Shown here in pieces: positions 1 to 13,860 of a DNA stretch of 64,000 nt (the stretch's first letter is position 1; each line of letters begins with the position of its first letter). A program made the position numbers and the translations under genes. Origin of the DNA: Blasia pusilla (lineage: Eukaryota > Marchantiophyta > Marchantiopsida > Blasiales); NCBI GenBank assembly GCA_050084515.1, contig CM114273.1, forward strand, positions 20,150,001 through 20,214,000, given 5' to 3'. Below the pieces are notes generated by a model, which saw only the letters and a list, made by a program, of their open reading frames with translations, ran no database searches and was not told the DNA's origin.

Positions 1-21
1 TCTATATACTAATTGGAGGAG

Positions 22-200
22 TTAACTGCTCCTTTGTTTGACTCGTGTCATTAGACTTTTCTTCCAAAAATACTTTTAATCATTTTAAAGGGATGGTATA
101 AAAATTGGTGAGGAGAAATACATTTAAACCTGGGTTGTTAAAACGGAATCCGTGGGATACACGGTCCTTGATAATTTATTTAAAAGAGAAATAGTCTTTT
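22..200. repeat. Dispersed repeat, copy 1 (related to 7,226-7,440)
   Basis: This stretch shares an ordered set of short matches with 7,226-7,440 inside the transporter's third intron: a 'ctgctcc..tttga' segment, an A/T-rich segment, and a 'gatcc/atccgtg..cacgg' inverted motif. No protein was recognised. It is probably a small non-coding transposon remnant; the ends were not defined. Confidence 0.4.
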
Positions 201-3200
201 AATATTTAATAGTGTGAGACGGGTAGATACATTCGTAATTGGTTATTGTTTGAATGAGAGCTAGGCTAGTATTTTTCATCTGTCATGTTTTTCTCTGGCA
301 CATGGGTAGCCCTCAAGGTATTCTCTAAAAGCAGTCGATTCTCTCCTGACCTCTCACGAGTCTACTCAATTGTTCCCACCGAATTTTTTCCTGTTCCAAT
401 CATAGACGGTAAGTACATGATTTCTCGGCATTTCCCGGCGAAAATGGCAAGTCTTCTGTTTTCCTCCCCAAAGTCTCCTCCAAGAATTTAGTTGGGTGCC
501 CGATTTAGATAAGGTTTTAATGTCATAAATAAGGTCTCGAACTAGTTAAGGTACCCTTCTACCCTAGCACCAACCCTAGTCCCATTGAAATACTTACGGC
601 GCCATCCGGAAAACTCCTTCTTACCCGGTAATATATGACGTCTGAAAATTTGATTCAGTAATATTTGCAGACTCTCCCGAACATTTTCTTCAAAATTTCC
701 GTCAATTTTCTAACTAAACAGCTGGTTTCCAATCCCTATATTTTTCTCACCAGTTTCTTTCCCGCTTAACTTTGAATCCATTCAGAAATTTTCAGAATAT
801 GTCTGCAAACTTTACAAAGAACTAGTAAGAATGCCTGTGCGTTGCACATGCATCAAATTTTACATTAAAAAAATAATATTTTAATTATTTTTACACAACT
901 CAATCAGCAGAAAGTTAGTACAAAGTTAGTACAGTAATGCAAACTTCGGACTTGAGTGCGTTAATCTCCCCACGCTCTCCGGAGCCAGATCTGGTTACAC
1001 TTTGAAATCGATGAGAAAGGAATTGATATTCAAGAGTGTCTACTCTTTTCGGAGATTGGACATAGGAGACAACTTGAGCATAGCGAATCAGCAGTTGCAA
1101 CACCTTTGAGTAAGTACTTCTATGTTCCCAGATATTCCCTTGCTGTCCCTAGGAGACAACCTACCTAAGAAATACCTTCAGTTGCTTGAAAAAGGCGCGC
1201 TCTGCAATGCAGATCACACACCAATGCAGAAATTGAGGTGTGAGTTAAAACTACACTCATTCGGATCATACACTTGTGTTGCTGTCTCCGCTGCATTCCC
1301 GCTAAGACTTGTGTTGCTATCTCCCCGCCCCGTATTCACTTGCGTTTCTGCTCTTCAAGAGCGAACTTCTACTCAGACGGTAAGTAGTCTCTCGAGGCAT
1401 CAAGTCTCTCTGGACCCTCGCTCATATGTTTCAAGATCGTCTCTAGCTGTCCAAGATTGTCAAAGATCATTATCGATTTGTGGGACTGCATCTCCAATTC
1501 AAACGTCTGAATCTGATTTGAGAGCTTATCTGAAACAACGACAACAAGGAAGAGCCTTTATCTACAGGCCACGGGGCTTGCAAGGGAAATCAAACCGGGA
1601 TGGGAACAGTGCAAGGATTTCAGATCTCAACTATTTCATAGCTCCCTCTGTCACAAGGAAAGCGGACGGTAGATGAGTGTATTCACTCGGTTGACCTTCA
1701 ATTCTGTTTGGCGTCCGAGAACGCTGCTTGCGTCGTCGATTGTGACTGTCACCACGTCTTTTCCTATCCCGATATGTCGTGTTCTCTTGGCTCCAAGACG
1801 AATGGAGATGGCACAAAATTCTTGCTTCACTGCCACTACTGGTAGACGGGAAGATTGTGATCATGCTCTTGGCTTGTTCTAGTCGTGGGACTGTGGTGGA
1901 TGAAGATGCAGGTGCCGATGGCACTTCAAGATTTGTTTGAGGTTGTGCCTTGAGGTCAATTCTGTCATGTCCGATGGATGAGTGGGAGCTACTAACTACG
2001 TATCGATGCGTCTGTTGAGAGAAGCTCGGAAAAGCTCAAAAATTGAAAGCTATTACCTGATGCCAGAGAAGAGGAAAAGAAAGGGGGATGCCATTGGAGT
2101 TTGGTTCTAGTGCCACCGGACCACATAGTGGCATCGACCGGAGTTCGTTGTTCTGTACTCCACTGATCTTGCCACAAACCTCACAATGGGATCAATATTG
2201 TGATGAATGCCTGAAGTGGACGTGCTGCAGATTTGAAGCGGATCAGCTGCAGAGTTGAGGCGGACGTGCTACAGATTGAGGGAAATTTGACAGGGTGCAA
2301 ATCGATGCTCGGATCGTCCTCCCCCTCCCCACTTCTTGCTCGGATCTTCTCCCCGCTCCTTCCTACTTGGCGCGCCTCTTTGGAGGAGAGAGGGAAGTAG
2401 CAAATACTTAAGTCCATTAAAAAATTCCGAACGTCAGCATGTGTCTCCACGTAACAGGTGCTTACTATGTTTGTCCAGAGCCTCCAATACTTATGTGCCA
2501 GATGTCTCAAACAAATGCCAAGCAAGGCACGATTAGAGCATAATGCGAGATCTGATAGAAATAGGCCGAGATCGAATACAGATGGTCGAAAAAAAGACTG
2601 TGAAAAAAAGACTCGTAAGATTCACTTTCTTTTTTCCCTTTTTAGTAACCCCCTGCTCGGTTAAAAATAAGGCCGTCTGAATAAAATCTGAGGCAAATCT
2701 TTTTAACTTTTTCTCACAAGAAGACATTTCAGACGACCACTAGTGGATGAGCTTCACTTCTTTGGGAACGGGGAGTTACCAAAAGAAGTAACCCCCCCTC
2801 CTCACATTATAGTATAGATGCCGGCAGTAGCCGAGGCTTAGTTTGAAAGGTCCGTTTTCCAAATAAATAATGAATTATAACTAAATATAGTTGAATGACA
2901 CCCATTCCTTTATTTAGAATTCTACAACCGACCTCCTTCGGGGCAGATGGCAAACCATGCGCAATGTAGAAAGGACAAAGATGCACTTCGATAAAAACGA
3001 GTGATGGAACTAGTAGAAAGTAGAGCATTGACATCAGGACTACGAATGCAGTCCGTTAGTGATTGAGGGCAGGAGGCATGGTATGTGGACAGGGTACAGT
3101 TTTGCTGACAGTATCAGCGAGTCAGCGACTTCACTCCAACTTGTACATAATCGCACCGTACAGATTCCCAAATTTACGTTGTGGGCATCGCGCAAGGGGA

Positions 3201-4228
3201 GACGACGTCTACACTCTACAGGAGTAATGCTTCTGAAATGTGATACAGGCACCAAAGAAATGTCAATCCAAAACCGTGCCGAATCCGCTGAAATATTCCC
3301 GTACAATTAGGACTCGAAATGGGCAAAATAAGAAGAGGGTTTACTTAAAAGAGCAAAAGATTGTCTTCTAGCAACATAAATTTCTAAGTTCCTCCCTGAA
3401 AAAGTATCATTTCGATATGTTGGGAAAAAAAGGTGTCCTCGTAGATGGATTAGCTATGCTATGCTATGCTAGGGGGGCATTAATATCGTGGGGTAAGAGA
3501 ATCACGCAACCCGGGAAAACCACGCCCAACCCTGGGAGAACGAGCAAGAAAAGTTGACGCATTTTTCTGCGAATCCTGGTGAAGAAACTTCTGAGTCATT
3601 GAACTGTTAACGCGATTCCCAACGCTCAAATTCAATCACTTTCAAGTTCATTCCGGATCGTCATGTAATCTCGTACATCTCTATCGGCGCTGCGACAGGA
3701 AGAGAGACAGAGAGAAGCTACAGATTAGAACATATGCTACTAGAGTAAGGCTGAGGGACAGAGGAGGGAGTTAGTGAAGTGTTTCGAAGAGAACTTCGAC
3801 GACGCGCAGTGGTTCCAGACGAGGATACGAGAACCAGAAAATGACACGTGTTAATTAGTGATTCTCAAATTTTACAGGTGCGAATATAGTCTGGTCGTTT
3901 CTGTCTTAAAACTCTCCGCTCTGTTTCCTCTCTCTCTTTCTCTCGGTCAGAGAGAAAGAGGTTTGGGGCACGACCGATCAGAAGCTGCGATCGCCAAAGC
4001 ATCGTGGAAATGTTTAAGGAAGATCGCCGTCGTCCCGCTGTGGTGATTGTGCACTCGTCTTTTTTCATTTGGTAGGTTTTCGGAGTAATAAAGGTTTCTC
4101 TATCTTCTCGTTGTGGAGGAGAATAAATACGTGTGCTCGGAAACGGGAGAATTGAGAGGACAGCTTTGGTTTCCATCGAGCTCTACGGATTAAACATTGA
4201 GGCAATTTCTGGGCTTCGAAGGAGCGGT
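201..4228. other. Intergenic region and presumed 5' flank of transporter gene
   Basis: About 4 kb without a supportable gene. The longest open frame (1,122-1,676, 184 codons) has no recognisable domain and looks like chance. A short (TATGC)n run lies near 3,452-3,470. A 35-bp stretch at 2,975-3,009 recurs exactly at 41,193-41,227. The last few hundred bases before 4,229 are the likely promoter and leader of the transporter gene. Confidence 0.5.
3934..3960 (+). promoter_or_regulatory. Perfect 11-bp inverted repeat upstream of transporter gene
   Basis: CTCTTTCTCTC (3,934-3,944) and its exact reverse complement (3,950-3,960) are separated by five bases. It lies about 270 bp upstream of the transporter start codon, probably in the leader or core promoter. 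It could form a hairpin in the transcript or be a CT-rich plant promoter element. The structure is seen directly; a regulatory role is inference. Confidence 0.3.
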
Positions 4229-7200
4229 ATGGGGAACACTGAGGTGGAGACTGGGCAGCCGCTGCTAGAGAAGCAACGCTCGCCGGACAAGAACTGGGCC
4301 TTCATGAAATATCTCGTAACGCAGGAGTTTCTGGAGAGATTTGCGTTGAAGAGCGTTCAGACGGTTTTGGCGCTGTTTCTTCTGGAGAAGCTTCATTTCA
4401 ACGAGGTCGTCGCCACAGAGATCGTGCACTTCTTTCTCATTGGCGCGTTAATCAGCCCCCTACTCGGTTCGATCGTCAGCGATGGGTTTCTGGTAACCGC
4501 GCCTCCTCTTCTAAGAACAATCCTGCACTGTTCCTCCATATTCCTCCCACTTCTGATGCTTCCCTCTACCCTGTGCTTTCGTCTACTCTCCCTCCGGTTT
4601 CTTAAAATTGGATTCGGAGCTACGTTAACTGTGCACTGGCCAAATAGTGTTTGCACTCGCGAGGGTGGTCACTCGGGCATTAGTTCATTTAGGTGGAGTG
4701 CTGGAACGAATTTGAGACTGTGTGGGTCTGCAGTAGTCCCTCTGTCCGCTCTGTATTAGAGTCTGAAAAGCAGACTTTGGGGATTCGAGTTTTCGAGCTT
4801 TTCTTAAGGTTTTCCTGAGAGTTCGAATGTCCTGTCATGACATTCTACCTCCCACCAAATTCTCGAAGCTCTCTTGACCTCGTGGGTTCTTGGATCCATG
4901 ATTTTGCTACAGGGAAACTACCACTCCAACATCCTGTTCGCCATTTGCGAGCTGATTGGTCACGTGTTTCTGACGATCACAGCGTTTCCAAATGTACGAT
5001 GGCATGAGTCCGGGATTAGCCGCGCGCTAATTCCTGTGGCACTCGGGCTGATGGCGACCGGGAGCGGGGCTATGAAGCCTTGCCAGGTAGCATTTGGAGG
5101 GGAGCAAATGCAGGAAGCGCTCTCCAGTAGTAGAGAAGGCGGACCAGCAAAGTTATCCAACCTGAGGACCAGTCAAAACTTCTTCTCTGCTTACTACATG
5201 GCAATGAATCTAGGGTCCTGCGTGGCAACTGTTGTGTCTCCGATTATCAGATCCGTCAGTTCCTACTTCTTCGCATTTCTCTCGCCCACCCTCGGCATGT
5301 TCTCTTGCCTTTACGTCTTCTGGCTGGGGCGGAAGGTTTACAATTACAAACCGCTGCCAAAGCACTGGGGGGTCGCAAACAAGATTACTAGTCAGCAGCA
5401 AGAGCACTGGGAGGACACCGATGTTGCAAAAGAAGATTCCGAGCGTTTGGTTGTTACAGCAGTGGAGAATCCGTATTCGAGCGATGGGCAGTCTTCATAC
5501 ATGAAGGATCTGAAGGCCACTCTGTATTTGCTGTTTCTCCTGAGCCCTACTCCTTTTTTTTCGGCATTGTTCTTCCAGACTAATTCCACGTGGGTGTTTC
5601 AAGCTCGCTCCATGGACGGTCACGTGCCTTGGCTCGGTGGTCTCGTCATTCAACCCGATCAAATGCCGGTTGGTATCTTCGTCCCCATTACCATCTCTCC
5701 ATGATTCTCTTCCTCTCCTTACCTTTCCGTAAATCCTGTTGACTCTCCAAAGAAGTGAAATCCCATTCCGGTAAAGAGGAGAAAGAGCAAGCTTGAAAAA
5801 ATCGTTCGAGAGTCTGGTACGCCTCCAGGATAGAAATCTGCATCGGCTTCTCATACATTTCGTCTGTTGTTCATAACCTACACTCATGGGAGCCGCGCAG
5901 GAATGAAGAGACAAAGACCCTCTGAATCACTTTCCAAATCTACCCGCCTGAGATCTCCTCCAGATCTTACAAGTCACCTCAACTGTCTTGCCATCAATTG
6001 AATCCTGTCACATGCGTTCGAGCGAGATGATGATTTCGCGTGATTGAAAATCCAGATGTGCATCCAATTCATTCCTTTCCTTTTCTTGCGAGATTATTAC
6101 GAATTAGTACCGTAACATCGTCAAAAGTCGCCATATCGCTAAAGTGAGTAAATGAATGAGTTCATTCCTTCACGGCAGTGAACTCATTCATAAAAAAGAG
6201 AGATAAAGACTGAGGACATTGATGGTAGTTGCGAAATAGAAGTCCTAACGAGATGTGTATACAACGCCCGCAGGCATTGAACCCGATTCTGGTGGCGGGG
6301 GTCATCCCTCTCATGGATAACGTGATCTACCCGTTAATGCCGAAGCTGCTCGGGCCACATCGGAACCTAAGGCGGATAGTTGTGGGCATGGGAGTGGCAG
6401 CGCTAGCCTTCTTCGTGTCGGGTCTGCTCCAGATAGTCGTAGACGCCAGACTAGAGGAGAACGCGGGACTCTCGAACCATGCGGACATCTCCGTACTTTG
6501 GCAGGTCCCCCAGTACTTCCTCATCAGTTTAGCGGAGACTCTCATTTTCATCCCCGCAATCGACTTCTGTTACGCGGAAGCAGTCCCTTCCATGAAGACG
6601 ACTGTTCAAGCTGTACTCCACGCTTATTCCGGAGTTGGTACGTTTTCTCCCACTACTACTTCACCCTCATTCTCAGCTTTCTAAAAAATGTGGGGAAGAT
6701 ATTAATGTTGAACACGTGGGGAGGATAGGATAGGTGGGTCAGAGGGAAAAAACATTCGATGGGGAGCGTTAATAACCCTACTTCTTGCCCTCTTTCGTAA
6801 AAAATTAGCGCCTGGCTCAATCTATCTGCACTAAGAAGGGGGATTTTCCCAGTACAAACTCGACGCGTCGGGACCCGATTATTATTCTGCCTCAGGTCTA
6901 GACATGCATTCCCGATTATCGGGGGATGGGTTTAACCTAAGTTAGAGGCACTTATCGGTGCCATACACGGGTTAAGGAAGAGTCTTTGCACCTTTTCTCC
7001 AGATCTAGAAGCTACAGGTGTCATAACAGTAAGGGTCGAATAAGTTGTTGTTTGCTGCTAGGACACGATGGTAGCAATGATAGGGGAGATCCGAGTTTAA
7101 AATCAGAAATATCGGTCGGATGAAAACTCGCAGGAAATGGGGGGTTTAGAGATATTGAAAACCGGTTCTTAATCAGATCTTACCGTCTCCGGTTGCAGTG

Positions 7201-8968
7201 TAAAAACTCCCCGGACCCTGGAAGGTAGTTCTAGCTGCTCCTCCGTTTGACACGTGTCCTTGCAGTCCATAAAAAATATCAAAATTATTTTTGTATTGAT
7301 AATTAGGGGACATGATTAAACGGGGATGGGATCCGTGCGATGCACGGATCCCATGGGTGAGAGCAGCCTTAGAAATTTGACATTGATAATTAGGGGACAT
7401 GATTAAACCGGGATCCCCGTTTGAGAGCAGCCTTAGAAATTTGAACCCGGATGATTGCTTCCCACGGGAGTCTACCCTGGACCATAAAAACTATAAAATA
7501 GATATTAAATTTATGAAGTACGCAATCGTTAATTACAGACTAGGTTTCACCCACCTTATTTTAGACTCGCCGTTAATATCCAACGGGCAATGATCCCGGC
7601 CGACTATTTTGGAGTTACCCAGTAATTTCAAAATCCCACGAAGAAACCTCGCCCAGGGAATCTCCACTAACCAAGGCTAGCCAAATAGAAACTGGTATTA
7701 CAAAAGTACCGTGTCTTAGTGCGAAAAGGCGTCGTCCACACTCTACAACCAGAGCACCTTTCTTATAAGTTCGAAAACTATGCGTCCCTTCTACGGCCGA
7801 TGTAAACATAGTCCACACTCTGGGGACTCTAGTCTGCTATTCTACGAAGACTATGGAAGAGTTCTATCCTGCGTGTCAGATTCTGCAAGCGAGGCCAAGC
7901 GAGAATCCTACGATTCTACAAGACTTGGCCTCGCTGCGCTGGTAGCTGCCGGGTAAAACATTATTACTGGCGCAAAATGTGGAACAGTCTATCGAACTTC
8001 ACAAGAAATTCGACACGAATATCTGTAATAAAAAAACTAGTAAGGGCGCTGTCATCCACCCATTTAATAATTCAGGATCAATGTCATTCTCTATTAATAA
8101 TTTTGAATGATGACACATGTCAAACACAAAAATTGCATCGTTCAATTGCAGTGGGGCTTAGCAGCCCCGGGCATGCTAGGGATTCTAGAGACCATTCGTG
8201 TTGCACATCATTTTTTTTTCTTGTTGGTTGATGGAAAATATTTGCTCGTTGCCACATGTCAAGTAGGGCAGTATTTTCAAATCAAAAAGGCATTTTCCAA
8301 TAATAATATAAATTATTTTGTTGAGCATATACAAAAAGTCAATCAAAGAAGTGATTGGATTATATTCTCCACACATGTGTCATCTCCACATTGGGTTATC
8401 CGAGGTAGACCATTGAGCCATGAAGTGGCCTACTAGTCTTAATATGGGACTTAACATAGTGCATACTCCAATGTTAAATCTGGTTTCATAGATTGACCAA
8501 GAAGAGAGCTCCAAATTATAGTTGGGTTGGTAATAAAATGTCATGGAGGTCAAAAAAATCCCATGTAAAACAAAAAATATACCCAACTCAAAAGAAATTT
8601 CTTTATGTTTCTCTGTGCATTTTTAACAATTCTAGCTTTAATCTTATGACATTTCTACTTCTTTCCTAAACTTTCGATACTTTTCGGAAATAACTAGTTC
8701 TTTGGCATCACCACATGTATTAAGAATTGTTTTCAAGCAATCATGGTTATTTCCCTACGTTTAACCAAAGTGAAGCCATAACATACTTTCCTCTCTTCCG
8801 TTGATTGTTGCAGGAAACATCATTACAATTCTTGTTGTAGCTATTCTTGGTTCGAGGGTTTCAAAAGCAACCGAATCATTTGTGTTTGCAGGCCTTGGCG
8901 CTTTTGGTGCTACTTTATTGGCCGCTTTAAGTTCCAAACATGTCTATATTGCAGATCGGGAGAGGTAG
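4229..8968 (+). CDS. Proton-coupled oligopeptide transporter, SLC15-like (POT/PTR2 family), 4 exons
   Basis: Predicted exons are 4,229-4,492, 4,913-5,668, 6,274-6,637 and 8,814-8,968, each with GT/AG borders and compatible phases (0, 0, 1), giving about 512 residues. Family hallmarks are an ExxER motif in the first helix (EFLER), KPC in a later helix followed by FGGEQ, FFSAYYMAMNLGS (PTR2 signature region), FxQTxSTW, and VIQPDQM near the start of the C-terminal half. The wording, especially IQPDQM and the late LLQIVVDARL segment, resembles animal and protist SLC15 peptide transporters more than plant NPF (NRT1/PTR) proteins. The family moves di- and tripeptides with protons across plasma or vacuolar membranes. 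The usual YYG after ExxERF is LKS here, which may alter coupling. The start (MGNTEV) was chosen because it precedes the conserved KNWAFMKYL segment. An extra 3' exon is possible, since the stop sits in an AG|GTAGGG context. Confidence 0.82.
7226..7440. repeat. Intronic repeat with internal direct duplication and hairpin
   Basis: It lies in intron 3 of the transporter. A segment beginning 'gataattaggggacatgatt' occurs near 7,298 and again near 7,384, and 'gagagcagccttagaaattt' occurs twice close by (about 7,359 and 7,421). A perfect 13-bp inverted repeat with a three-base loop (7,326-7,354) sits in the first unit. It resembles the segment at 22-200, so it is probably a small mobile-element remnant. 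Confidence 0.45.
7889..7934. repeat. Nested hairpin in transporter intron 3
   Basis: GCGAGGCCAAG (7,889-7,899) pairs with CTTGGCCTCGC (7,924-7,934). Inside it, AGAATC (7,902-7,907) pairs with GATTCT (7,912-7,917) around a four-base loop. It may be a MITE core; no function is implied. Confidence 0.5.
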
Positions 8969-11160
8969 GGGATAAATCATTTTTTACGTAATGATATTGT
9001 ACATTAACGATGAATCTCATATACTTATGGAACGGGAAATGTTGTTAGATACATTCTAGTGTAATGCTCATGTTATGCATGGGTGAAAATCAACGTGAGG
9101 GAAAGGCATGGGTTAAATATATGGCTTGTTAATTTAGCTATTTTGTTAAAGATTACACATGTCAATATTGGAGGAGGACAGGAAGTAAATGTGCCAATAT
9201 GGGAAGAAGGTTTTTTTCAAACCCCATCCTCTTTAAATTATATGGATCCAAGGAAGGGTTTTGAAGAAGATCCTTGGTTGGAGTATTGTGGAGAAATATT
9301 TTGATGGCTCTAAACAAAAGCCTTCACCAATTATTGGAGAAAAATATCCTACAATTGATTATGATATTATGTTAGACCACAAGCTCTTCAAAATAAGAGA
9401 TTGATACATGTTTTAACATCTAGTTGGCATATATATATCTTGATGTAAACATGGCTCCAAATGTATATGTTTCTTCTTGATTGAAGTCAAGCTTGACACG
9501 AGATATTTGGGCAATTGACAAGCCATGGTCATCAAATATCAAGAACCATGACTCAAGCTAATGTATTACTAGAAAGATGTTGGTATCACTCTCTTCTTGA
9601 CCTCTATATGCACACGCACAATCTTCCCTTTACACACGTTTATATCCACCATCTTTTATAGTGTTATGATCCACCAATTTTTATAGTCTTGAGATTTTCT
9701 TAAACCTTCATGAATTGTGTGTGACACCCTTTTCCTTCTTGTTTGCACTACTTTGTGCCACAAACTAGTCTTGATCTCTTTCACCATCCTCTCACTTTCT
9801 TCACTCCTTGTCTCTTCCTCTCCATTCCTTCGAACTCACATTAGTAGGTACATAGGTTACATCGTTGCACCATTCATTTTACTCTTCCCACCAATAATTC
9901 AATGTGTATTGTGTAAGCCTTGCATCTTCATTCCCTTATGGTATGAGAGTATTTCTTGGGCTCTTACACTCGGTATATTTTTGATGATCAGAGCTACCAA
10001 TTTGCTTCTACTCATTCAAACTATTACCACTATGTCCACTTGTAACAAGCTTGATCTCACAACTAACCTTACATTGAAACAACTAGTATATGAGATTCTA
10101 GATATAAAAACACTTTAGGCTTAAGTCCTTAACAAGCCTAAACTTGTTCGTTGTGTCCCTTTTGGCCATTCAACACCTTAATATCTTTGCCCCAGTTTTA
10201 GTGATCACTCACTTGATCTCTATATTGTGAGTCTCACCTTGAAGGTCCCCAAAAGTAGCCATGCATTTATGAAGCCCGACTCTACTTCCAGCCTCCTTCA
10301 TACTTTATTAGCTCCAACTAACATATCCACCCCTAATTGTTAGCTAGAACATGACTCGTCAACTCCATACATTCTCAATTAGTGGCTCTTTAATGTCCAC
10401 ATGTAGAATTCAATTTGTGCTCCTTAGTTATTGTAAGAATTTCTAGAGGTTGTGAAATTCTAGTCACCAAGAAAGGAAATTTGTCACAAAAGCTAAGTCT
10501 ATGGTACTCACACATACGCTAGTAGAGACCTGTAAAGCGAGTTATGATCGCAGATCCAAGGAGGAAAGGTCTCGATGTGACCCATCAAAATTAGAACCTA
10601 GACAAGCTAGTTGTGAGACAAGAACGGATGGCGGAAACGACCGCGGTGACGCTAGGCGAGATGCGCATGTATCTTGAGACTAACCTTAACACTTAGTTAG
10701 AAAGGGTCATAGCTACTCGTGGGGGAAAATGCAAGGCAAGCAAGGTTTTGGATCGTAGAGCCAAGCGTCAGGTCAAGGGACACAAGCAAAAAATGCGTGA
10801 GTAGTTAAGATGGGCAAGACCCCTCGAGATTAGCCACGAAATGCGATTGGTCAACAAGAAAACCATGGGAGATCTGAAATAGGGGTCAAAGATCCAATAT
10901 TTGTTTGGGGATCGGGGAAAAGAATAATCTGTTGGAAAGCTATGGTAACCTATCTTGATGGATAACTAGTCAAACGCTACTCCGTTCCACGCTTGGGTTG
11001 AGGACCAAAATCAAGGGCCCAAGGAGAAAATAAGTAAAGGTCGTGTTCCTATGGAGAACCCAAAATGCATTTATTGGAGGAGGCACTCTACCTCCCTACC
11101 TACTCAAGTCCTTCACCTAGGAGCTAATTGTGATGTGTGTTTGGTCGTGTCTGAGGTTTA
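8969..11160. other. Intergenic, AT-rich; no supportable gene
   Basis: Open frames at 9,083-9,304 and 9,717-10,118 show no recognisable domain. The part from about 10,945 to 11,110 resembles family R at 19,040-19,160: 'ggataactagtcaaac', 'gggttgagg' and 'atggagaaccc' occur in the same order. It is therefore probably an old LTR-retrotransposon fragment. Confidence 0.4.
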
Positions 11161-11425
11161 AGACCCCATACCTTAGTTGGATAGTGCTTGAGATTAGGAT
11201 AGGTGTAGAACTCGCAAAGAGAGAGCAAGACTCTACCAATTTAATAGTGTCTGTCACAGCCTTGTGACCATAGACCCCGTGCTCTACTTGGTGAGTGCTT
11301 GAGATTAGGATAGGTGGAGAACGCGGAAAGAGAGAGCAAGACTATACTCATTCAATAGTGTCTGTCACAACCTTGCAATCACAGACCCCGTGCCGTGGTT
11401 AGATAGTGCTTGAGATTAGGATAGG
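11161..11425. repeat. Tandem repeat, 111-bp period, about 2.4 copies
   Basis: The phrase 'agtgcttgagattaggatag' starts at 11,183, 11,294 and 11,405, exactly 111 bp apart. The preceding 'agacccc' motif starts at 11,161, 11,272 and 11,383. Copies differ by scattered substitutions but keep an unbroken period. No gene is contained. Confidence 0.85.
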
Positions 11426-11674
11426 TCTTCAGAGAAAGAAGTGAAGCAGAAACCGCATGACGGAGATAGAATACTTCTTCACTAGTAGGTAGAACCATCT
11501 ACTTTATATATGATTAGGATCCCCAATAATAAGTTTTTTATAAATGCACCAACTTTGGGCAATGAATCTATGCTATTGAATATGTTGAACAATTTTGGTG
11601 GTACCAACATCAGCAAGATCAACAAAAGCTTTTGTTGTATATTTTGATTTTCTTGCAGAAGACCAAGAGAGAGT

Positions 11675-12424
<750 letters not shown>

Positions 12425-12489
12425 AATCTAAGAAGGGTGTAGAGAGAGAAAATAGTGAACTTGCTACCACTAACATTCCTTGATTGGGA

Positions 12490-13000
12490 TCTCCAATATG
12501 TCTCCAAGAGGCAGTGCTAGAGGAAGGCCAAGGGCGTGGGGGCGGTCATCTTGGGGCACGTCGAGGAGTTTTTGGTCGCGGTGGTCGAGGTCCACCTACG
12601 ACCCGAGGAGATGGAGCGGGGGCACTAGAGGCAGCGCTTCTCTCACGCATCGACTAGTTGAAATAGAGGGTTGCGGCCATGTTGATGACACAATGTGGGA
12701 TGGAGCCAAACTTGAGAGCATCTACATTAGGTGGCGCCTCCACATCGGATCAAGATATTATTGAGGATTTTGCTAGCTTGGTTTTATGTGCAGTGCGGCT
12801 CAGGAGAGGCCGTTGCAGTAGTGACTCAAGGTACTACGAGAGTGACCAAGCCATTGAGAAATGGGGTGGAGATAGACCCACAAGAAGGAACAAATCGGCG
12901 GTAGGCTAGGGTTCCACACTCCTTTACGTTGTTAGAGGCATTTCATACACCATCAATGGTGCCCAGACAACCAGTGGTGCCCATTGGTGGCATGGGGCAA
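12490..13000 (+). pseudogene. gag: E1 gag C-terminal remnant
   Basis: The translation is rich in Gly, Arg and Pro, followed by a helix-like segment (SRID-LK-RVAAMLM) that matches the corresponding part of E3 (51,670-51,740). The frame changes more than once. The capsid and zinc-knuckle part seen in E3 is missing, so the element is truncated within gag. Confidence 0.5.
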
Positions 13001-13069
13001 GTGCGTCGACATCACGAGGAGTTGGAGGCATGACTTCTATGCCAGCTTGTATGGAGGCTGTGTCGGCCA

Positions 13070-13860
13070 TGGTGTTGGAGATGGCCATAAGGGTGAGCCG
13101 GACTCCTTTATTTTCCACCATGGAGTAGGCGACACTAGGAGTTAGACTAGCAAAGGTGGTCTAACTGTGGCTAGCCGCCATGCTATATGAGTGTGGAGAG
13201 GTGATTGCCTCTTGTTCATAGGTGGTTGAGGACGAGGTTGAGGAGGTGGAGGACCTACCCTTGGAGCAGGTGCTCCAGATGTCCTCCAAGGAATCATGGC
13301 ATGTTGCAACAACAAAGTTGGTAGAAATGCCAACTAGGCCAGCGATAGAGCAAGCCATGATGACACCAGGTGTAGTGTTGTTAGATAACCGAGCTAGAGT
13401 GTTTTTCTTGGTTAGACCAACATATACAAGATACCATTTACAACGTGTTCTACTTGATTTGGGAGTGTAGCCTTGGATGTTGGGGAAGGCGGCGTGTTTG
13501 GCGTTGAGGTTACAGAAAGGCGACATTGAGCCTTGTCCCTTCTAGATACAAACCTCTATTAATGGAGGCCTATCACCCACATAGTGTATGACTCAACAAG
13601 AGAAAGTTGTCAAAGTCTTGCCAGAGCATGCAACGGATAGTGCTTTGGTGTGCACACGTGCAATCACAACATCAACTAAGTCATACAATGTGTTGGTGGA
13701 GTATTGTGTTATATCCCTTAGGATTCATCCTTGATTTTTGGAAGGAGACCATTGCTTATCGGCCACGGTGGCAATCAAATGATGGATGGATGAGTGAGTT
13801 TCCTATACAGTTTGCAAAGCAAGGTGGTCGACCATGTGAAAACGTTGGCAACTTTCACAA
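13070..13860 (+). pseudogene. E1 retropepsin region, degenerate
   Basis: The stretch VEMPTRPAIEQAMM...GVVLLDN matches E3 MAEMPARPVIEHAMA...SVVLLDN, which precedes the protease. The expected catalytic LLDSG is replaced by LLDLG followed by a stop. Downstream pieces around 13,607-13,870 look like the rest of an aspartic-protease fold, including VLYPLGFILD. E3 lacks this downstream part, so E1 keeps a segment that E3 has lost. Confidence 0.5.

Noticed and set aside
1122-1676. 184-codon open frame upstream of the transporter
   Set aside because: No recognisable domain, Ser-rich chance composition, and no splice or promoter context that supports it.
4229-8968. Assignment of the transporter to the plant NPF/NRT1 nitrate transporter group
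   Set aside because: The shared superfamily motifs fit, but the IQPDQM block and overall wording are closer to SLC15-type peptide transporters, so a nitrate role was not claimed.
9717-10118. 133-codon hydrophobic open frame
   Set aside because: It is Leu/Ile/Thr-rich translation of AT-rich DNA without a recognisable family; it resembles membrane protein only by composition.
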